DNA of 64,000 nucleotides from Spinacia oleracea (lineage: Eukaryota; Streptophyta; Magnoliopsida; Caryophyllales; Amaranthaceae): contig NC_079487.1 of the NCBI RefSeq assembly GCF_020520425.1, positions 11,765,501-11,829,500 on the forward strand, read 5' to 3'. The notes beneath the pieces were generated by a model. It saw only the letters and a program-made list of their open reading frames with translations, had not been told where the DNA came from and ran no database searches. The stretch's first letter is position 1. Each line of letters opens with the position of its first letter. Shown one piece after another: positions 1-11,427 of this stretch. The position numbers were made by a program, and so were the translations under genes.

Positions 1-43
1 CGCTGCAACAAGGGGGCTGCAACAGGGGTTTTTTCTACTAGTG
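1..43. mobile_element. 3' terminus of a CACTA element inserted in CACTA-1
   Basis: The first 43 bases end in CTACTAGTG preceded by AACAGGGGTTTTTT. This closely matches the reverse complement of the CACTA-3 terminus starting at 14000 (CACTAGTGGAAAAAACCCC). The coding frame of a TNP2 C-terminus begins immediately after it. I infer that a relative of CACTA-3 inserted into the TNP2 gene of CACTA-1; the 3-bp duplication would be AGG at 44-46, but the other flank lies outside the window. Confidence 0.7.
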
Positions 44-201
44 AGGAAAACCCTAACACCAAGGTGGGTCACGTTGAGGATGATTGTTTTGATGATTCAT
101 CGACATATGTACGTGTTGATCACGAAGAAGGGATAGAAGTTTGTAAAAGTGATGATGAGGGTGCATCTAAGAAACGTCGTCGGAAAAAAAATGAGGTGTG
201 A
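44..201 (+). pseudogene. C-terminal tail of a TNP2-type CACTA transposase
   Basis: An open frame runs to TGA at 199-201. It carries the motif YVRVDHEEG followed by a lysine/arginine-rich end. The same region in the intact TNP2 at 51816-55085 reads YTRRDHDEG near its end, and the CACTA-3 tail reads MRTDHTEG. This identifies it as the last acidic segment of a TNP2 transposase. The rest of the gene is separated by the CACTA terminus at 1-43 or lies outside the window. TNP2 proteins cut and join element ends; this fragment cannot do so. Confidence 0.7.
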
Positions 202-1863
202 TAAAATGACAAATGGATCTAATTTTTTGAATCTCCCCCACTTTTTATCTCTCAAGTTTTCTAAAGTTTTCTCTCACACATAGGACATGCTTTCTTGTAC
301 ACAATCCTCACACCCTGGCCAACCTCAAACATGTTTTATATTACTATTTTGGTACGTGAAACCTATGATTGTAATTTTAGCAACACGCTCTTATGTTTTA
401 TTATGCATACTTTTAATAGATATTATGTTTGTTATGCAGGTTTTCACTAAAAATAATATCTCATTGCTTATCCATACTATATACATACTTCAGGATTCTT
501 GCTTAATTCAAAGTTCTTAACTTATAAATATTTCATTTTTGTAGGATCATGGCTAGAAAGATACATCGAGTACACCCACCTCAGAATGATGTAACAAATG
601 AAGATGAAGATGGAGATGATTCTGATGTTGAACAAACTAGGCGTGAGGATGAGAGGGGTCGAACTGTACTTGCTGAGGTGGGGGATTCAATTAAAAAAGG
701 GCATAAAATCCCTTTAGAGTGGGATCAAGTTACAAAAATACCATGCGGAGATCATAAAGATACCTTTTCCACATATCTCGGTGTAATTGCTCGTGAAAGA
801 ATATGCATCACCTATAAAACATGGAAGGATGTTCCTAGAGAAGTCCAAAATGTAGTGTTTGAATCGGTTAAGGTAAATACATACTACCTAATTAGTGCAT
901 GTTAACAACTTAAACTTTATACAGTGTTAATAATAATTTGTGGTAACAATGTTGAATGATGCAGAAAGGGTTCATAGTGTTAGAAGAGCGCAAAGAATAT
1001 ATCTTGAGGCAAGCTGATAATCGATGGAGAGCTTTCAAGACTAGGCTAAGAAAAAAGTGGATGTACCATAAAAAAACTGGAAGGCTAAGAAAGAAGCCAC
1101 CTGTCAAATATCCTTGGATATATCAAGCAATTTGGGACAAGTTTGTTACATGGAGTACTTCTGATGAGTTTAAGGTATTATTTGATTATCATTTTTTTTT
1201 AAAGTAAGAAATATATTGACTTTCATAATAGGTACACCTGACAACAGTAATATAAATATTTCCTATGTTTATTTTTAGAAGAAGTGTAGTACTAGTTGAC
1301 ATATCAACTGAGAACCGTAATTTCCTTCCCAACATTTCCTTCTCAATGTATATAATTTTAAAACAATTAGATATGTGCTTCTACTAACTGTGAACCATAT
1401 TTTTTTTTAAAGGAGAAGAGTGAAAAAGGTCGACAACGGTCAAATCTTAAGACGTCAAGCTATCGAGGTGGCTGACTTGGGTACCAATATTATAGAGACG
1501 AGATAGTAAGTTTGAGTTTTGAACTATAGTATTATAGCTATTTCTTGATTTAGTGTGGTGTTTGTGTCAGGTCATAATAACTAATTTAAGCCATGTGGGG
1601 TCAATCTATAACATGTATTCATTAAGTTTCTTTTCGGTTTGATGAATATTAAGACTTCTAGTGTGTACTAATTGTCTATCCACCATCTATCAATGACTTA
1701 ATAATTTATTCATTGTAAATGCCAGGCAAAAGAATTTCTGGCGAAAGGGATCCATGTCGATCAGATTCCCAGACACGAGGCTTGGTTACGAGCTCATGCA
1801 GTTGTGAAAAACGGAATATACATATTCAATAACCCAATTGATCAAGTGACCGCTAATGTAATT

Positions 1864-3402
1864 GTAAGTATTTTTCTTGGCAACAAAAAAATAGTTGCAC
1901 ACAATTTATTACCAAAATAGTTATGGCTTTGTCTGCTTTGATTCTTTTTGGGTGGGACAATTTCTGATATTGTTTAATTACTTAATTTCCTTCATCTCTA
2001 TTACTGTGTTTATTCACTTGGTTGGGGAAGTATAGTTATCTAAGCTTGGAAGGCCTTATCTGAAATTAGAGGTACATCTTCACAGGGGGAAGTATAGTTA
2101 TCTAAGCTTGGGTTTAGTTATATCCCCCCTGGTTCTTTATCTAGCATTATCAAAACGACGAATAGAGGACTCACAATTAGGCGAATTTCAATAGAATTCA
2201 AGTCATGACTGTAATTTCAATATGATCATACCAAGTAATCCCACTTAGAGTTTATTAATGCAATAGAAGATAGAAACTTTGATAAGTCCAAAACTTCTTT
2301 CAGTATATTAGTTTGATACTTCTAAGCCACAAACTTTTCAGTCATGGACCAAGTCAGAGAAAAATCTAGTGCCTATCATATTTTTGTTCCAGATTAGTTG
2401 AACACTTGAACATACCTCTCCGTGCACGTGTATGCTCCATTTCATCCACAAGAAACCAAAAAAGATAAAAGAGGGGAAAGGGTTTCCTGAATACATTCAC
2501 TTCCTGAATCCTAGACAGTTGATTCCACTATAAAACTCCACAAGGTTGCACGTGGGACTCTGGAACTTAGTTGACTATAAGTGTGGATAGCACCAGGAAA
2601 AAAAAGTAATCTGTGCAGGAAACCTCTTTTGTAAAAGCAAAAGAGATATAAGGAAACTGCAGTAATTGATTGCAACGATCAGGCAGAAGAGACATCTCAG
2701 GCAGCAGAAACCTGCATAATGATCGGTCTACATAACTAGAGAGGCTACCAATCTATGCTAACTCTTTTAAGCCAGACTAAAGAACAATAAACAAATGCAC
2801 CATAATGAAAATCTATACAGCAATAATATTATTTCCTATAAGGCTAAAACAGATCACAAAATCTCCTATCAGCAAATAACCCTAATCAGTTACACCCACC
2901 TTTATTGTCATGGATAATTCTATTTTTTTTGAGGTGTTGATTAATATTTAGGATGAATAATTCAGTTTTAAATACGTCAGTCTTTACCGACTACCTACAC
3001 GGCTACACTCCCTCTTAAATGTACGAATCGACTAGTTGTTACATTGTCGTAAGTCGTATCCCTTAGATGTTTCACATATTCTAAATGCATTATCTTTGCG
3101 AACATAGCATAAGTCTTGTTCTCTTCACATGATTTAGTATGATTCATCTAGTTTATGAGCTGATCTGGTTTGGTTTAATGGTTTATGAGCTGATCAAATT
3201 TGACAAAAAATGGCAGAATAAACTTGTGTTGGGTCTGGTATCACAAATAAGCAGTATAAACAAGTTTGTGAGCTGATCAAATTTATGATGAACTCTTGTT
3301 CTCCAAGTCTGCTTGTTTTTTTATTATGCATATGATTATATAAACTTTTGTTGTTATCATACCCTACATTTATTTGGTTTGGTTGCTCTTTATTGATGTC
3401 AG
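1864..3402 (+). other. Large intron of the CACTA-1 TNP1-like gene with short duplications
   Basis: This 1.5-kb interval lies between exons 4 and 5. It has no convincing coding sequence. It contains a direct repeat of AAGTATAGTTATCTAAGC near 2030 and 2090. It also contains a 32-bp copy of exon 5 sequence at 3226-3257. Both look like repair scars. Confidence 0.6.
3226..3257 (+). repeat. Intronic copy of 32 bp of exon 5
   Basis: The intron bases starting GTGTTGGGTCTGGTATC recur in exon 5 at about 3512-3543. The intronic copy is flanked on both sides by the word AGCTGATCAAATTT. This arrangement fits templated filler copied during end-joining repair from about 285 bp away. Confidence 0.75.
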
Positions 3403-5641
3403 AATGATTTGAAAGCTCGGGCAGAAAGAGGTGAAGTTATTTTTCATAGTCGTCGTGATGATATTTTGGCAAGAGCACTGAAAAAGAAAGAGCGTGGTGG
3501 ATGTGTAAGAGGTGTTGGGTCTGGTATCACAAATAAGCAGTATTTTGGGTATAACAAACCAATACCACCTAGCCATATGCTTTCCCAAATCACATCTTTG
3601 AGGTCGGAGATGGGGGCAATGAGAAACCAACAGAATCTTGTAATGTCTTGTTTGGCAACAATCCTTAACCCAGAGCAAGTGAAGCAATTACAACAATTAC
3701 AAAGTATTGGTGTTGGCCGTCAACTTGGTGATGTTGGTGGTCAAATTAATCATTTAAGTGACTACAACAATGTACAATTTGATGGTATTCATGGCCACTC
3801 ACAGAGTTTTGGTGATCAAGGGTTGAGTGGTGCTCAAACTTCTAATTTAGATAACTCAGGGAACAATCATGGTTTTTTTACCCAACTACTAACTGGTGGT
3901 ATTAGTGGTCAGGGACAAGTTGTCAACAGTCCTGAAGGTCATCGGGAAACTCGACCTATAGCTCAACAGAAGGAGCCAGATCAGCTAGAGAAGGAGTTAG
4001 AGCAGGAACCTTACCGTGTTTCTTGGCCCGATCAACTTCAATCTCCGCAAAACATGCACTCTAGTGTTGATTGGCCAGAGACATATGACCCTTTGTCACT
4101 TAGTGACCTTCCTGATCTGCCTGAGGTATTGTTGCATCTGTGATTTTCAAATGTAATATTTCTGTTAAAAGGAAATATTAACCTTTATGATCCTCTTTGC
4201 ATTATTCTCTTACCAAATGCATTTCTTTGTGTTTAATAAAAAAGGGTATGCATGATTGTTGCTTGGCGATCGAGGATAACAAAAAAATCAAGATTGTTGC
4301 AATTGGACAAGTTTACATACCGGGAGAAAAAATAGTGGTGAAGAATCACTTTTTTGATGTGTCCTCTGAAAACCGCCGGGTCTCCATAACTGACGATGTC
4401 GATCCGACTGCACTACTACCATGTCCTGTGTCGGGGTTCTTATTCGTTTGTGAAGCGAAGGATACTTTTGTTCCATGGCCAACAAACTTGATTTTTCCAA
4501 AGAAAAAGGTATGCACACTTTATGCATTTATATAGGCCAAATTACCAAATTAGTATAAAAAAAACAAGAGTTTACACCAAATTGGTATTGAAAAAAACTC
4601 TAGCCACATTAAACTCTTCTTTTTTTATACCAATCGGGTAATTTGGCCCATTTATATAATACGGAGTATATGTAGAATGTGTTTTTTTAACAGTAAGTAG
4701 TATAATTGAGTAAAGATACATTTTAATTGAATAGATTGATTATATAAACATAGACCAATTTTAATCATTTCATTTCTAATTGTTTTGTAGTACTTTCCTC
4801 GGGTTCCTGCCACTTATTCTCAAGAAATGGTTGATGAGATACGAGACAATTTGGTAACTTATGTTTTGAAGCATATGCAAGTCAACAATCAAGAAGTCGG
4901 AGAAAATGAGTGCATGGATGTTGATCAAGAATGACTTTTATAGCTAAATATTTTGGATATTCATATTTTAGTAAGAAAAAATGTTTTAGGAACGTATTTA
5001 CATGGAATTGTAGAAGAAATACCTTTTTTGTGTGATTATTGTAAGGAATTTTGGAGGATGTTTAATTAGGTACACTAGTTTAATTACTGATTTGGATAAC
5101 TGCGACAAAATTCAATTCTTATGGTTGTTAGCCCATGATTTTGGATTTGTTGGATTGTATTTATTAATTAGTGAATATTGCAAGTATAATTTTTTGTGGC
5201 AGGTACATGTACCGAAAATTGTGCAGGGTAGGAAATTTAATGTGCAAAATATTATTGAAAAAAAGGAGCAAAGAAACCACATATTTCATATAGGTGGTCT
5301 CTTATAACGAGCTCCACCCATAACATAAGACACCACATTTCTGAAATACATGATTTCTCCCCCCAACATAAGACACCATATTTCTGAAATAAGTGGTTTC
5401 TTCCGCTAACATAAGAGACCACATTTCTAAGAAAACTCATCTCTTACCTAATTATTTTCTACAACCAGAATCACACCTAAGAAACCATATTTATTAGAAG
5501 TATGATGTTTTTTGTTTAATCTTACTAACCACACCAAAAGCATGGTTTCTTATGCTAAGAGACCATTGAGATATATACCATACATTTTTTGGTCTCTTAA
5601 GTCTATTTTGTATGGTTTCTTAGCCTGTTTTTGTAGTAGTG

Positions 5642-7105
5642 TGACACACACATATTGCAAACTTCCTGATTGTGGTTGCTAATGACTTTAGACAGGTAAG
5701 TGCCCAAGTTCCTATTAGGATAGGAACTTGAATCAGATGTTAAAGTTCCTGATTTACACTTGGAACGGCCACTGGAGTTCCTGAGCTGGAAGTTGTATCT
5801 GTTCTAGTTTGAAGTCACAAGAGGAGCAACACATTTTACATATCAAGAGTTTTATATGCCCACAAGAACAATTACAGACTCATGGCCACGAGTTTCTATG
5901 ATAGCCAGAGAGGAACTCATCATTGTTCCAGAGCTGGAACGTCTGAAGCTTCTGAGTTGCAAGTTCCAGACAAAGGGAAGACATAAAAGTCTAGGTAGTC
6001 TACTGTACTTAGAATTTTATGTAAATATTAATTATGCAAAAGGTATAAAGGGTACTCAAGGAACTTGTGATTTAATTAGGCCATTTATTTTAGTGGAAGA
6101 AATTTTTATGGAAAACAAGTAATTAAATAAAAATAAGTTTTTAAAAATAGATTCACGTTTTATTTTATCAAAACTTATTTTCCTAATAATTCTCCTTAGT
6201 TTTTGTAAATAAATAAAATCTGTTTTGAGGGAAATCTTTTAGGGTTTGATTGAGTCAAACCACTAACTGCTTTGTAGCTAAAACGTGGGAAGTGGTCTTC
6301 CCCTTGTTCCTCGAGACAAGGGACGTGAAGATCAAAGTGCTGGCAGTTAGCAGTTGAGGTTTTGAAGGGAACTAACCCTAGGGATAAACCTATAAAAGGG
6401 CAAATATGTTTTCTGGAAAAGTATACAAACATTCTAAGAGTTTTTGCTTTCCTAAAAACGTATTTATCAAAGATTTTCTAAAACAGTTTGTGTCCTAGTT
6501 AATTCAAAGTTCCTAAGTTCCTTATATTTACACAAAAGCATCATTAATATCTAGAGTTATCTAAACACGAATTGTATTTTGTATTAGTGAGGATAGAGTT
6601 ATCCTGTAAAGACTTAGAGTTTAAGTCTGAGAGAGAGTGAAAGAGATAGAGTTGTAATCTGAGTAGATTACTGTGAGGAACACGAGTTAGAGCTAGAGAA
6701 ACTTGTGTTGGAGAGTTATTGTAATCGAGGCATTACTATAATAAAAGAAATTCTCTTCTTGATTAGTGTCAAGAAAGTTCTCACAATTATCATTTTAGTC
6801 TTTCTTGCTCTCAGTTTCTTTACTGTTCCTTGGTTTCGAAAGAAACCCTATCAAAGTTCGAATTACAATTCACCCCCCCCCCTCTTGTGTGTGTTCCTAC
6901 TGGAATATCAATTAAAAAATCGCCCTAGTTGCAAACTTGCAAATGATTCTTGTAGTGCTTGTTTATCCGTCGAAGAATATCAAAGAACTCAGTAGTTACA
7001 ACATTAATCTGCAACCAAACTTTAACTTCTTGAATGATTTTCTTGCTGTAAATTCATAGTTGAAAAAAAAGGTGTTTGTGTGACTCCACCTCCTTATCAC
7101 AAATA
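5642..7105. other. Possible decayed LTR, no gene seen
   Basis: There is no supported coding sequence. A TATAAAAG at 6391-6398 is followed about 480 bp later by a run of ten C (6873-6882) in the context AATTCACCCC...TCTTGTG, an arrangement common near the end of copia-type LTRs. The stretch 5680-5960 repeats GTTCCT/GGAAC words. I found no clean TG...CA ends or duplication, so the call is tentative. Confidence 0.3.
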
Positions 7106-7794
7106 CTCCTTCGTCCCAGAATAGTTGCACCTCTTTCCTTATAAATTCGTCTAGGAATACTTGCATCGTTTCTGTAAATGAGATATTTTTCTAATTTTAT
7201 ATTGTTTCTCTCACTTAACTAAGATCACACTTGTATTCCTAACATCTAAAAAACATTAAAAAAATTCACTCCTTACCCCCACCACCCTCAAAATATTGAC
7301 ACATTTTCCACTAACTATATTAAAAAATATCAAATATCAACTACTACCTCCGTTTCGAAATAATGGGGACACTTATGCATTTCACAACAATCAAGATAAA
7401 TGATTGGAATGTAAGAAATAAATATGGGAAAAATGAAATGTTGTAAGAAAAGAATAATTAAAAATTAGGTTGAGTGGAGTGCTGTAAGAAAAGAAGAATA
7501 AAAATATAAGTTGGGTGGAAAGTTATGACCAAAAAGAGAATATATAAAAGTAGATTGAGTGGAAAGTTATAAGTAAAGTGGAAAAAAGTGTAGTTTGAAT
7601 TCATTAAATATGATGAGTCATATACCAAATTAATACAGCACATTGTCCTTATTATTTTAAAAAAACTCATTTAAGGAAACCGTCCCCATTATTTCGAAAT
7701 GGAGGGAGTACCACCTAATCAAATAAAAAGTCTATTAAATTGCCTTAAACTACATGCCGGTCAAACCGTTGTAAGTATTCTGGGACGGAGGAAG
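7106..7794. mobile_element. Stowaway/mariner-like MITE (outer)
   Basis: The left end reads CTCCTTCGTCCCAGAATAG and the right end is its imperfect inverse (ATTCTGGGACGGAGGAAG). TA dinucleotides flank both ends (7104-7105 and 7795-7796). TA duplication with a CTCCNTCCGTCCC-type terminus is characteristic of Stowaway MITEs. No internal gene is seen. A second MITE of the same class lies inside it. Confidence 0.8.
7347..7708. mobile_element. Stowaway/mariner-like MITE (inner)
   Basis: The termini are CCTCCGTTTCGAAATAATGG and its inverse CCATTATTTCGAAATGGAGG plus GAG, with TA at 7345-7346 and 7709-7710. The element is 362 bp and inserted inside the outer MITE. Short open frames in its AT-rich centre are not supported as genes. 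Confidence 0.85.
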
Positions 7795-8363
7795 TAGTAC
7801 ATAGATCATAGTCGCTAACCTTAGGTGGTGTAACCGTTGTGTTGTCTGCAACCTCTCAAACATAGTCAGCCACAAAATAAAATGGTGTTTAGGATTAGAA
7901 AATCAAGTAATTATTCGGTTGTAAATTTGATATTTATCACTTTTGGGATTGTTTTTTTATATCAAAAGGTCTTGCGCGCATAAGGTATACAATAAATTTA
8001 TTGTACACCAAGATAACTTTAACCCATTTTTTTGTAACTTTAACCTAGTTTTGATTAACTTTTATATTAGCAAAAAAAAATTGATAGATAAACATTTTAA
8101 AGGATTAAATGATTAATTTTATACATTATTATGATTTTGATGAAATAAGTTTTATTAAAATAAAAAAATTTATCACTAAAAAATAGATAACTTTTACATA
8201 TATAAGCATAACTTTTAAGCATTTTGAGTTAACTTCACTACAAGAAAAGGATCTATTTATGACGGGAAATCCCGTCGTTGACCCGTCATAAAAGACCTAT
8301 TATGACGGGATTTCCCGTCACAAGCCCGTCATGAAAGGGGGCCGTCGTAATTGACTATCCCGT

Positions 8364-9049
8364 TAGGGATGGCAATGGGTCGGATCTGGACCGGGTCCGA
8401 CAAGATCCAGACCCAGACCCGCTTTTTAAGAGGTGGATCCAGATCCGACCCAGATCCGCTGGGTCCAAAAAAATCAGATCCAGACCCAGATCCACTGGGT
8501 CTAATGGGTCTAGGGTCGGATCTGGATCCTAAATGGGTCTAGGCGTATTTCTTTTCAAAAAAAAATTTGTCCCTCATTTTTCTTATATTACGTAATTTTT
8601 TCTCCCATTTTTTGTATGTAAACGTAACGTTGCTTTAATAAAACCACTAAATATGGAATATTCGTTAATTTTGTTTATGAAAAAAAATCATATTAACCCT
8701 GTAATACAATAAGTATTTAAAGTTTCTAATATTATTATGTATATGTCACGTCAAACAATTTTTAAATAGTTTAGTATCATAAGAACTTAATAAAGTTTAG
8801 CACGTAAAGATTGAATTATATTTTAATTTTAATTTTTTTTAAAAAAAAATTATATATATGGGTCTGTGGGTCGGATCTGGACCGGATCTGGATCTTTAAT
8901 TCTTGGACCCGGACCCAAACCCGCCCCATTGAACAAAGACCCAGATCCGCCCCAGATCCACAGGGTCTAATTTTTTTGGACCCAGACCCTTAAAAATGGA
9001 CCGGGTCCAACTGGATCTGGATCGGGTCTTGGACCCATTGCCATCCCTA
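8364..9049. mobile_element. hAT-type MITE nested in CACTA-2
   Basis: The termini are TAGGGATGGCAATGGGTC and the exact inverse GACCCATTGCCATCCCTA. They are flanked by a perfect 8-bp duplication, TATCCCGT, at 8356-8363 and 9050-9057. An 8-bp duplication with a YAGGGATG terminus is diagnostic of the hAT (Ac-like) superfamily. The 686-bp body has an AT-rich core and subterminal GGATCTGGACC-type repeats. Open frames across the repeats (rich in D, P and S) are not genes. Confidence 0.92.
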
Positions 9050-10168
9050 TATCCCGTCATGACCCCGTAGCAAAAGCTTATTGTGACGGGAAAAATTCCC
9101 GTCGTAAAAAACCTATTATGACAGGAGAAAATCCCGTCGCAAAAGGCAAAACACGACGGGCTAACCTCCCGTCGCAAAAGCCAATTAGCAACTATGACAG
9201 ACTAACCCGTCGGAAAAGACAATGATATTGATTCTTATATGAATCTGCTTGTTTAGCTGCACCTGCTACATATCCCAAAGATATATCATTGATTTCTACA
9301 TTATAGTAATACCATCATCATTGCATACAAATCAATGAAAACAACACAACCCCAGTTCAATACAAAAAATCCAAATCAATTGTCTGATGCCTAATTATCT
9401 AAAAATTCCAGTTTATCTGATGACTAATTATATAAAAATTCAAACTGACTTGTCTACAACAGAGAAGAGTCGGCAAATAGAAATGAGGTAATTTAATTAG
9501 CAGAGCAGTCAGCAAGGAAGCATATCAGCAACACCACTTAACTTGAGAGCAGTCAGCAAGGAAGCCAGTAGAAATGATATCCACCATCCAAATAATTGTC
9601 ACAAAATACCTGATGTAGACAAACAGAACCCAACATTAGTCGACCAAGTCAATTAATGCAAAATGTAGTTGATTTGTAAAAGATCTTTCCTTCGCATTCA
9701 GCAGAAAGTGAAACAAGTTATGTGTTTCAAACCAAGACAAAATTTGATTAAAATAAAATGTGGAGATTTTATGGGTTTCACAGTTTCAAAACCCACTTAT
9801 GGAACTTAGAAAACTCCACTTATGGAACTTAAAAAACAGAGAGGAAGTAAGATAAACTTACATGTTTTTCCACAGTTTCGGGCTTGTCTAAGATATTTCC
9901 TGTTTTGTGAGTGTCGAACCAAAACTTCTCAAAACTTGGAGGATTTCCAGAACTTCAACCCTACAAAAAATTCAATCAATATATCACACTTCTAGAAAAC
10001 AAAGTAATTCATGTAAACATTATTTTCGTATGGATGTCATATTACCATGTCATACTTTATTTGTCGAAATGGCTTACTTCCCGTACACTGTGGCATGGTT
10101 ACTCCACCTCTGTTTTCAGAATTTTTCCCACCGATTTTCTGAAATACAATGATGAAACAAAGCATGAA

Positions 10169-10580
10169 TTAATGTATCATTGGCATAAAAATTACAGCAT
10201 TACCATACAAATCTGAGTCTGAATATAATGCAATAATAGTCAGAGCAGTGGTAATAATGTTGTTGTCAATGGAGTCCAATTGTAGAAGGAAACATGGGAA
10301 AAATGTCATCAATCTTTTTATTGTATCATCTACAGTAGTTGATGTAACCAGATCAGCTCTGTGATCCCAAGCCCTAACTAAGAATTCCATGTATCTACCT
10401 TCTATCAATCTGGATGTATTGAAAAGTCTTCCGGATTCAAATTTCAAAAGTTCGTGTTTATGAATGATAATTTTCTCAAACTCTGGTGTGAAACACCTTT
10501 CTCCAGAAAGGATGTATCTTGGAATATCAGAAGCTAGCTCAAAAGGTTTACCTTTACATGCCCTACTGGTGTTAACTACC
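10169..10580 (-). pseudogene. Unassigned conserved-looking coding fragment inside CACTA-2
   Basis: The minus strand is open from about 10580 down to 10169, with segments such as KGKPFELASDIPRYILSGE and RLIEGRYMEFLVRAWDH. The amino-acid make-up looks like real protein (balanced charges, aromatic residues), unlike the surrounding shadow frames. I do not recognise the family. It lies downstream of the TNP1-like exons on the same strand, so it is either another exon of that gene or a piece of host gene captured by the element. A homology search would decide. Confidence 0.35.
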
Positions 10581-10893
10581 TCTCACTTTTTAAGGAAAAA
10601 TCCAAAAGAAATAATAGGATGTGCGAGTCTTAAACCAGAACTTAATTCTATGAATTATGCAAGAGAGAATTTTTATATTTCTAGATGTTGTAATGTAGCA
10701 AAACCAAAGTATCTAACTGTATTTAAGAAAACATGACCAATGAATTCAGGCTTTGACTTCTTCCTGGAGAAGGTAAAATTATGTGCACATGTACATGATT
10801 AATGAACTCAGGCAGAACATACGGAAGGCTGATGGTAGCAAATATCCAGTGTTTCAGTAAAACAAAAAAAACAACACCAGCAAATATCCATAC

Positions 10894-11427
10894 CTGTAAA
10901 ACAGCTCACATATGTTTACATTATCTGAGTCCAAATCTTCCCATTTGTGAACTCTCACGGGACACAAATTGGGGTTACGAACAATTTTCCCAATATACCT
11001 TGTGAATTCATTTCCATCATCACCCACTACTCGACCTTCATAAAACGCTACCCGAAGTTTCTTCCCAGCTGACCTTGTAAGAGACTGTCCAAGTCGTCTT
11101 CGAACAGCATATCCTGGGCCATATTGTTCTGCAATATTACCAAAAGAACAGTTAATAATATGTATATTGAAAGAATTTAATACAAACAAAAGGTGTATAC
11201 TTATATTACTTATTTACAAATGACACTTGATCGTTTTAGGTTCTACTTCTCTTGGAACTTCCACTTGTTTTCTGTTTTTGCCTCCTTTTTATCTCACTTT
11301 TATCAACAGTTATGGTCTCACCTTCTCCAATTGCATTACAGATCTTACCACCTTTCTCAAAGGAAACATGTGGAAGCCACTCTGGCAGAAATCGTTTGGA
11401 CTCATTTAACTGAAACGCCTCATCCAT
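10894..11427 (-). pseudogene. TNP1-like (Ptta/En/Spm) exons in CACTA-2
   Basis: One exon (11128 to 10894) is bounded by TTGCAG and a GTATGG donor. It encodes RVAFYEGRVVGDDGNEFTRY followed by an IGKIVRNPNLCPVRVHKWEDL-like segment, the same domain as in the CACTA-1 and CACTA-4 TNP1-like genes. Upstream on the same strand, 11427-11236 has an ATG and a basic segment ending KRRQKQKTSGSSKR, a plausible first exon, although I could not place its donor. No full gene could be assembled, so this is a remnant or a heavily diverged gene. Confidence 0.55.

Larger units (their letters stand above)
549..4934 (+). pseudogene. TNP1-like (Ptta/En/Spm) gene of CACTA-1, seven exons with a nonsense codon
   Basis: Exons joined by GT-AG introns: 549-872, 965-1174, 1413-1505, 1726-1863, 3403-4125, 4245-4508 and 4791-4934 (stop TGA). 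Every exon length is divisible by three, so all introns are phase 0 and the frame is kept. Exon 1 has the acidic start and the segment TYLGVIARERICITYKTW; exon 2 has DNRWRAFKTRLRKKW. Both are typical of the plant transposase family Ptta/En/Spm, the TNP1-like partner that binds subterminal repeats. Exon 5 has a GVGSGIT motif and a Gln-rich stretch. Exon 6 resembles the domain found downstream in related proteins (DUF8039-like, from memory). Exon 3 contains TGA at 1473-1475 in frame, so the product would be truncated after about 200 residues. No ULP1 domain is seen, unlike the relative in CACTA-4. Confidence 0.8.
1..5641 (+). mobile_element. CACTA-1, right-hand part of a CACTA (En/Spm-like) DNA transposon
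   Basis: A TNP2 tail followed by a TNP1-like gene in the same orientation is the usual order in plant CACTA elements. The right terminus is the TTTTTGTAGTAGTG ending at 5641, whose reverse complement is CACTACTACAAAAA. It is preceded at about 5260-5630 by repeated motifs of the type AAGAAACCA and AAGAGACCAC on both strands, as expected for subterminal transposase-binding repeats. The left end is outside the window. The element is broken by the insertion at its left edge and by a nonsense codon in the second gene. Confidence 0.8.

Noticed and set aside
8351-9177. Asp/Pro-rich open frames near 8.4-9.1 kb
   Set aside because: They are translations of GGATCTGGACC repeats in the ends of the hAT MITE.
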